A stretch of DNA of 64,000 nt from Curtobacterium sp. MCPF17_052 (GTDB lineage Bacteria > Actinomycetota > Actinomycetes > Actinomycetales > Microbacteriaceae), in assembly GCF_003234085.1 (NCBI RefSeq), contig NZ_QKSD01000006.1, positions 62,001-126,000 on the forward strand, read 5' to 3'. The position numbers were made by a program, and so were the translations under genes. The notes beneath the pieces were generated by a model, which saw only the letters and a list, made by a program, of their open reading frames with translations, did no database searches and had not been told where the DNA came from. This document shows positions 58,827-64,000 of the stretch, piece by piece. The first letter of the stretch is position 1; every line of letters starts with the position of its first letter.

Positions 58827-59786
58827 TCAGTCCTCGGCGTGCACGCCGCTGCGGAGCGTCACGCTCGGCAACTCCCCGAACCGTTCCCGGTACGCGCCGG
58901 AGAACCGGCCGAGGTGGGCGAAGCCCCAATCCCGGGCGACCTCGGCGACCGCGGCGGTCGACGGGTCCGCTGACCGGAGCGCCTCGTGCACGGCGTCCAG
59001 CCGGACGTTCCGGAGGTGCGCGAGCGGGGAGACCCCGACCGAGCGGTTGAAGGACTGCTGGAGGCCGCGGGGGCTCATGCCGGCGGCAGCGGCGATGTCC
59101 GCGAGGGTGACGACTCCGTGCGCGTGCTCCTGGATGTACGTCAGGGCATCGCGGAGCCGTTCGCTGCTCGTGGTCGCGGGGACGTCCACCGGGAAGGTGG
59201 CGACGACGACGCGGGCGACGCGGAGGTTCAGCTCGGCACGCGCTCGACCCTCGACCTCCGGCGCGGTGATCGCCGTGCCGAGGGTCTGCAGCGCCGACCG
59301 GAGCGGCGCCAGGTCGGTGTCCGACTCGACCCGGCGGAACCGCAACGGGCCGGCCACCTGCACGCCGTCGGCGGCGAGCGCCGACCGGAGCAGCCGATCG
59401 GACAGGTGCAGCATCGACACGCGGCTGGTCGCGGCCTCGAACTCGTACCGGAGCGAGGCGGCGAGCAGGAACGGCTGGCCCGGACGCACCGCGGAGCGGA
59501 CACCGTCCTCCCCGGTGATGACGGCGCTGCCGTCACCGATCCAGAAGACGATGTGCGATGGTCGGGGTTCCATCGTCCCGGTGCGGGGGCCCTCCACGGC
59601 GGAACCGCTCAGGGAGAGGTCGGCGTCGCCCGCGCCCGTGTAGCGGAACGCGGAGCGCTCGTCGCCGATGCCACCGCCGGTACCGTACTTGTCGTCGAGG
59701 ACGGCAGGACGGGTCGCACTCGTCCCCGCCAACCGGACGGCGCGGAAGCCGTCTGGGGTCCCCGAGCTCGGGCGCACATGGGTCAC
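58827..59786 (-). CDS. AraC family transcriptional regulator
   Basis: 319 residues. The N-terminal half is a cupin-like sensing domain (HIVFWIGDGSAVITGEDGV and a sandwich of strands). The C-terminal half has the two helix-turn-helix units of AraC/XylS: TLADIAAAAGMSPRGLQQSF, then AVAEVARDWGFAHLGRFSGA and YRERFGELPS. It resembles the AraC-binding-like regulators of catabolic operons. GAACAT lies six bases before the GTG at 59786. It is divergent from glgX, which it may or may not control. Confidence 0.87.
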   Translation of the reverse strand: MTHVRPSSGTPDGFRAVRLAGTSATRPAVLDDKYGTGGGIGDERSAFRYTGAGDADLSLSGSAVEGPRTGTMEPRPSHIVFWIGDGSAVITGEDGVRSAVRPGQPFLLAASLRYEFEAATSRVSMLHLSDRLLRSALAADGVQVAGPLRFRRVESDTDLAPLRSALQTLGTAITAPEVEGRARAELNLRVARVVVATFPVDVPATTSSERLRDALTYIQEHAHGVVTLADIAAAAGMSPRGLQQSFNRSVGVSPLAHLRNVRLDAVHEALRSADPSTAAVAEVARDWGFAHLGRFSGAYRERFGELPSVTLRSGVHAED

Positions 59787-59923
59787 GACCTGATGTTCCC
59801 ATGCCCGTCCGCCGCACGCGAGCACCGCGCCGCCCGTCGTCCGCCGTCGGGGTACGCCGTCCTGCGCCGCCTCGGGGTACGCCGATCGATGCCGAGCACA
59901 GTCGCCGACCGGTAGAAGGAGTG

Positions 59924-61942
<2,019 letters not shown>

Positions 61943-61962
61943 CCCGAGAGGACAGTGAGTCC

Positions 61963-62850
61963 ATGAGCCAGTACGAGAAGCAGGACCCGACCACCCTCTA
62001 CCCGGTGCCGCCGTTCCCGAAGCAGGAGCAGTCGCTGCCCGGGGCCGCGTGGAAGATGGACCCGAAGCCGGACCACGGCGAGGAGAGTTACGTCGGCAAG
62101 GGCCGGCTGGAGGGCTTCCGTGGCATCGTCACGGGTGCCGACTCCGGTATCGGCCGCGCCGCCGCGATCGGCCTCGCGCGGGAGGGCGCCGACCTGGTGC
62201 TCTCGTACCTGCCCGACGAACAGCAGGACGCGGAGGAGGTCCGCGACCTGCTGCAGGGCGAGGGCCGCACCATCGTGCTCTTCCCCGGGGACATCTCCGA
62301 CGAGCAGTACTGCAGCGACCTGGTGCAGAAGGGCGTCGACGAGCTCGGCGGCCTGGACACGCTCGTCATGGTCGCCGGCCGGATGGACAGCAACGACGAC
62401 ATCCTGACCCTCGACACGGCGATGTTCGACTCGACCTTCAAGACGAACATCTACTCGCTGTTCTGGCTGACGAAGGCCGCGGTCCCGCACCTGGAGCCCG
62501 GCTCGACGATCGTCACGACGGGCTCGATCCAGGCGTCCACCCCGTCGCCGGACAAGGTCGACTACGCCGTCTCGAAGGGTGCGATCAAGCTCTTCACCGA
62601 GGCGGTCGCCCAGCAGCTCGCGCCGAAGGGCATCCGCGTCAACTCGGTCGCCCCGGGTCCGGTGTGGACACCGCTGCAGCCGGGATCGGACGACGCCGAG
62701 ACGGTGTCGACGTTCGGGCAGCAGGCGCCCTACGGGCGTCCGGGACAGCCCGCCGAGCTGGCCGCGGCGTACGTCCACCTGGTCAGTCCAGAATCGAGCT
62801 ACCAGTCCGGTTCGACGATCACGGTCGCGGGCGGCACGCCCGCCTTCTGA
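61963..62850 (+). CDS. SDR oxidoreductase, general-stress type (paralogue of 20432)
   Basis: 295 residues. As in the gene at 20432, a hydrophilic arm of about 50 residues (KQDPTTLYPVPPFPKQEQSL) precedes the Rossmann motif TGADSGIGRAAAI. The Asn-Asn-Ala-Gly is changed to VMVAGRMD, and catalytic Ser is in VTTGSIQA with Tyr/Lys in YAVSKGAIK. Loss of the NNAG motif is unusual but tolerated in some SDRs. It follows glgX by 20 bases and may be co-transcribed. A small acidic protein is encoded 40 bases downstream. Confidence 0.9.
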   Translation: MSQYEKQDPTTLYPVPPFPKQEQSLPGAAWKMDPKPDHGEESYVGKGRLEGFRGIVTGADSGIGRAAAIGLAREGADLVLSYLPDEQQDAEEVRDLLQGEGRTIVLFPGDISDEQYCSDLVQKGVDELGGLDTLVMVAGRMDSNDDILTLDTAMFDSTFKTNIYSLFWLTKAAVPHLEPGSTIVTTGSIQASTPSPDKVDYAVSKGAIKLFTEAVAQQLAPKGIRVNSVAPGPVWTPLQPGSDDAETVSTFGQQAPYGRPGQPAELAAAYVHLVSPESSYQSGSTITVAGGTPAF

Positions 62851-62890
62851 CCGACGTCCGAGTCCGGCCAGCACTGCGAAGGAGCACACG

Positions 62891-63076
62891 ATGAGCAACG
62901 ACACCACGGCGCACGACCCCGAGGGCACGCCGAAGCCGGACGGCCTCGGCGACGACGGGACCGTCCCCAACGAGCCCGAGGGCGTGGCCGCCGGGTTCGT
63001 CGGTGACGACTCGCACTTCAACCCGGAAGAGGACGCCACCGACGGTGACGCCGCTGCGGGCGACGCTGACGCCTGA
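62891..63076 (+). CDS. Small acidic protein, probably disordered
   Basis: 61 residues rich in Asp, Glu, Gly and Ala, with no predicted secondary structure and no cysteine. NEPEGVAAGFVGDDSHFNPE is the only non-repetitive part. The ATG has AAGGAG six bases upstream, and the codon pattern is that of coding DNA. It lies immediately downstream of the stress SDR, in the same direction, so it may be part of the same stress regulon. No family is recognised. Confidence 0.7.
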   Translation: MSNDTTAHDPEGTPKPDGLGDDGTVPNEPEGVAAGFVGDDSHFNPEEDATDGDAAAGDADA

Positions 63077-63100
63077 CCGGACGGCGAACACGCGCTGACC

Positions 63101-63148
63101 ACATGACGGGAGGCCCGGTACCGGCTGGTACCGGGCCTCCCGTCATGT
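63101..63148. terminator. 22-bp perfect hairpin, bidirectional terminator
   Basis: The left arm (63101-63122) begins ACATGACGGGAGGC and ends GGTACC; the right arm (63127-63148) is its exact reverse complement, and the loop is GGCT. It lies between convergent genes and is the most perfect member of the GACGGGAGGC family. Confidence 0.9.
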
Positions 63149-63166
63149 GTGTGCGCCGTGGTGCGC

Positions 63167-63622
63167 TCAGTGGTGCCCGTGCACCTTCGCGTGGCCGAGC
63201 CCGCGGCGCATCAGTGCCCGGTTGACGGGGGTCGTGACGACGAAGGCCAGGGCGAGGGACAGCGCCAGGGAGCCCCAGAACAGCCACTGGTCGAGCTGCG
63301 CGTCGAGGGCGCCCGGGATCGCGACGACGACCGTGTTGTCGATGACCTCCATCACCGCGATGGACAACGTGTCGGCGGCGAGCGCCACCCGGAGAGCCGC
63401 GCGCAACGACAGGCCGGAGCGGAGCACCCCACGCATGGTCAGGGCGTAGCCGAAGACGAACGCCAGCACGATCGACAGCACCACGGTGCCGGCGTTGTGC
63501 AGCCCCGTGGCGGTGCCGATGACCATGCCGAGGACCTCGCCGATCGCGCAGCCGGTCAGGCAGTGCAGCGTCGCCTGGGCCGCCGTCGACCACGTGGTCG
63601 TGTCGTGCGCGTGCCCGCTCAC
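63167..63622 (-). CDS. DUF4396 membrane protein
   Basis: 151 residues with four hydrophobic helices ([20 protein letters not shown], then [40 protein letters not shown] and [20 protein letters not shown]). His-rich ends (MSGHAHD and GHAKVHGHH) could bind metal. DUF4396 proteins occur next to copper P-type ATPases, and here the ATG overlaps the ATPase stop by four bases, so the two are co-translated. Its exact role in metal export is unknown. Confidence 0.85.
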   Translation of the reverse strand: MSGHAHDTTTWSTAAQATLHCLTGCAIGEVLGMVIGTATGLHNAGTVVLSIVLAFVFGYALTMRGVLRSGLSLRAALRVALAADTLSIAVMEVIDNTVVVAIPGALDAQLDQWLFWGSLALSLALAFVVTTPVNRALMRRGLGHAKVHGHH

Positions 63623-64000
63623 CGTGCGCTCCCGTCGACCGACCGGAAGCGGCGGAGGCGCAGGCTGTTCGTCAGCACGAAGACCGACGACAGTGCCATG
63701 GCGGCACCCGCGATGACGGGGTTCATCAGCCCGGCCATGGCGAGCGGGATCGCCGCGACGTTGTAGGCGAAGGCCCAGAACAGGTTCGTGCGGATGGTGT
63801 GGAGCGTGCGGCGCGACAGCCGGACGGCGTCGACGGCCGCCCGGAGGTCGGCGCGGACCAGGGTGATGTCCGCGGCCTCGACCGCGGCGTCCGTCCCGGT
63901 GCCCATCGCGATGCCCAGGTCCGCTGCGGCGAGCGCGGCCGCGTCGTTCACGCCGTCGCCCACCATGGCGACGGTGCGACCGGCGGCCTGCAGTTCGGTG
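63619..64000 (-). CDS. Heavy-metal translocating P-type ATPase, C-terminal part only
   Basis: The frame is open through the right window edge, so only the last 126 residues are seen. They start in the P-domain hinge: [20 protein letters not shown] (GDGxNDxP-like motif with Ala for Pro) and [19 protein letters not shown]. Two C-terminal helices follow, [20 protein letters not shown] and [20 protein letters not shown], with the P1B metal-site residues Tyr-Asn and Met-Ser-Ser of Cu+ exporters. This supports CopA-type copper export. The gene is incomplete here. Confidence 0.9.
   Translation of the reverse strand, partial: TELQAAGRTVAMVGDGVNDAAALAAADLGIAMGTGTDAAVEAADITLVRADLRAAVDAVRLSRRTLHTIRTNLFWAFAYNVAAIPLAMAGLMNPVIAGAAMALSSVFVLTNSLRLRRFRSVDGSAR

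Overview
The window is very GC-rich, dense in genes and rich in GTG starts. It carries actinobacterial markers: an Rpf-type muralytic enzyme, two LytR-CpsA-Psr proteins, a ThrE-type exporter, DUF6314 and DUF2795 proteins, and many leaderless-looking genes. The best guess is a chromosome segment of a plant- or soil-associated Microbacteriaceae, perhaps Curtobacterium; that genus name is an inference. No rRNA, tRNA, CRISPR array, transposase or phage gene was seen. The window cuts the first gene (DUF6314) and the last (a heavy-metal P-type ATPase).

1-7 kb: a DUF6314 and pentapeptide-repeat pair, then a mirror-image locus. MarR(-), TasA/camelysin-like protein(+) and SipW-type signal peptidase(+) face a LamG protein(-), a second SipW-type peptidase(-), a second TasA-like protein(-) and a second MarR(+). 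It looks like a secreted-fibre or surface-matrix locus with two peptidases, three to four substrates and two divergent regulators.

7-23 kb: mostly monocistronic metabolic, cell-envelope and stress genes. They include a secreted trypsin-like protease, an epimerase/alcohol dehydrogenase pair, a CtaG-like protein, a DNA alkylation repair protein, a secreted lectin-M23 peptidase, gamma-glutamyltransferase, VOC and GNAT proteins, OsmC next to a dehydrogenase remnant, ThrE, DUF2795, TetR, an SDR of the general-stress type and small unknown proteins.

23-36 kb: an ECF sigma factor with an endonuclease/phosphatase-fold protein, two LCP proteins, a DUF218 protein, a GntR regulator, an MMPL exporter with a divergent MarR, an Rpf-LysM enzyme with a structured leader, RlmC, an SMP-30 lactonase, DedA and two SDRs.

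36.7-43.1 kb: a complete Mrp-type Na+/H+ antiporter operon (A-with-B, C, D, E, F, G). The genes are joined by 4-base overlaps, and subunits C, D and F carry long acidic extensions.

43-48 kb: an MFS transporter, a self-inhibiting Fic protein with a perfect 13-bp inverted repeat at its promoter, an aldo/keto reductase, a DUF1801 protein and a fourth MarR.

48-59 kb: a catabolic island. A lipoprotein peptide-binding protein, two permeases, a fused double ATPase, a ROK kinase and a PAP2 phosphatase run on the minus strand. Diverging from them are a ROK repressor, an M81 (MlrC-type) metallopeptidase and CutC. Import of a peptide-like compound, hydrolysis by M81 and phosphorylation of a released sugar would explain the set.

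59-64 kb: an AraC regulator, the glycogen debranching enzyme GlgX, a second stress-type SDR, a small acidic protein, then DUF4396 beside a metal P-type ATPase.

Two window-wide patterns stand out. One is a recurring hairpin built on the core GACGGGAGGC/GCCTCCCGTC, mostly between genes but also inside coding regions. The other is a TANNNT hexamer placed 6-7 bases before many start codons that lack a ribosome binding site.
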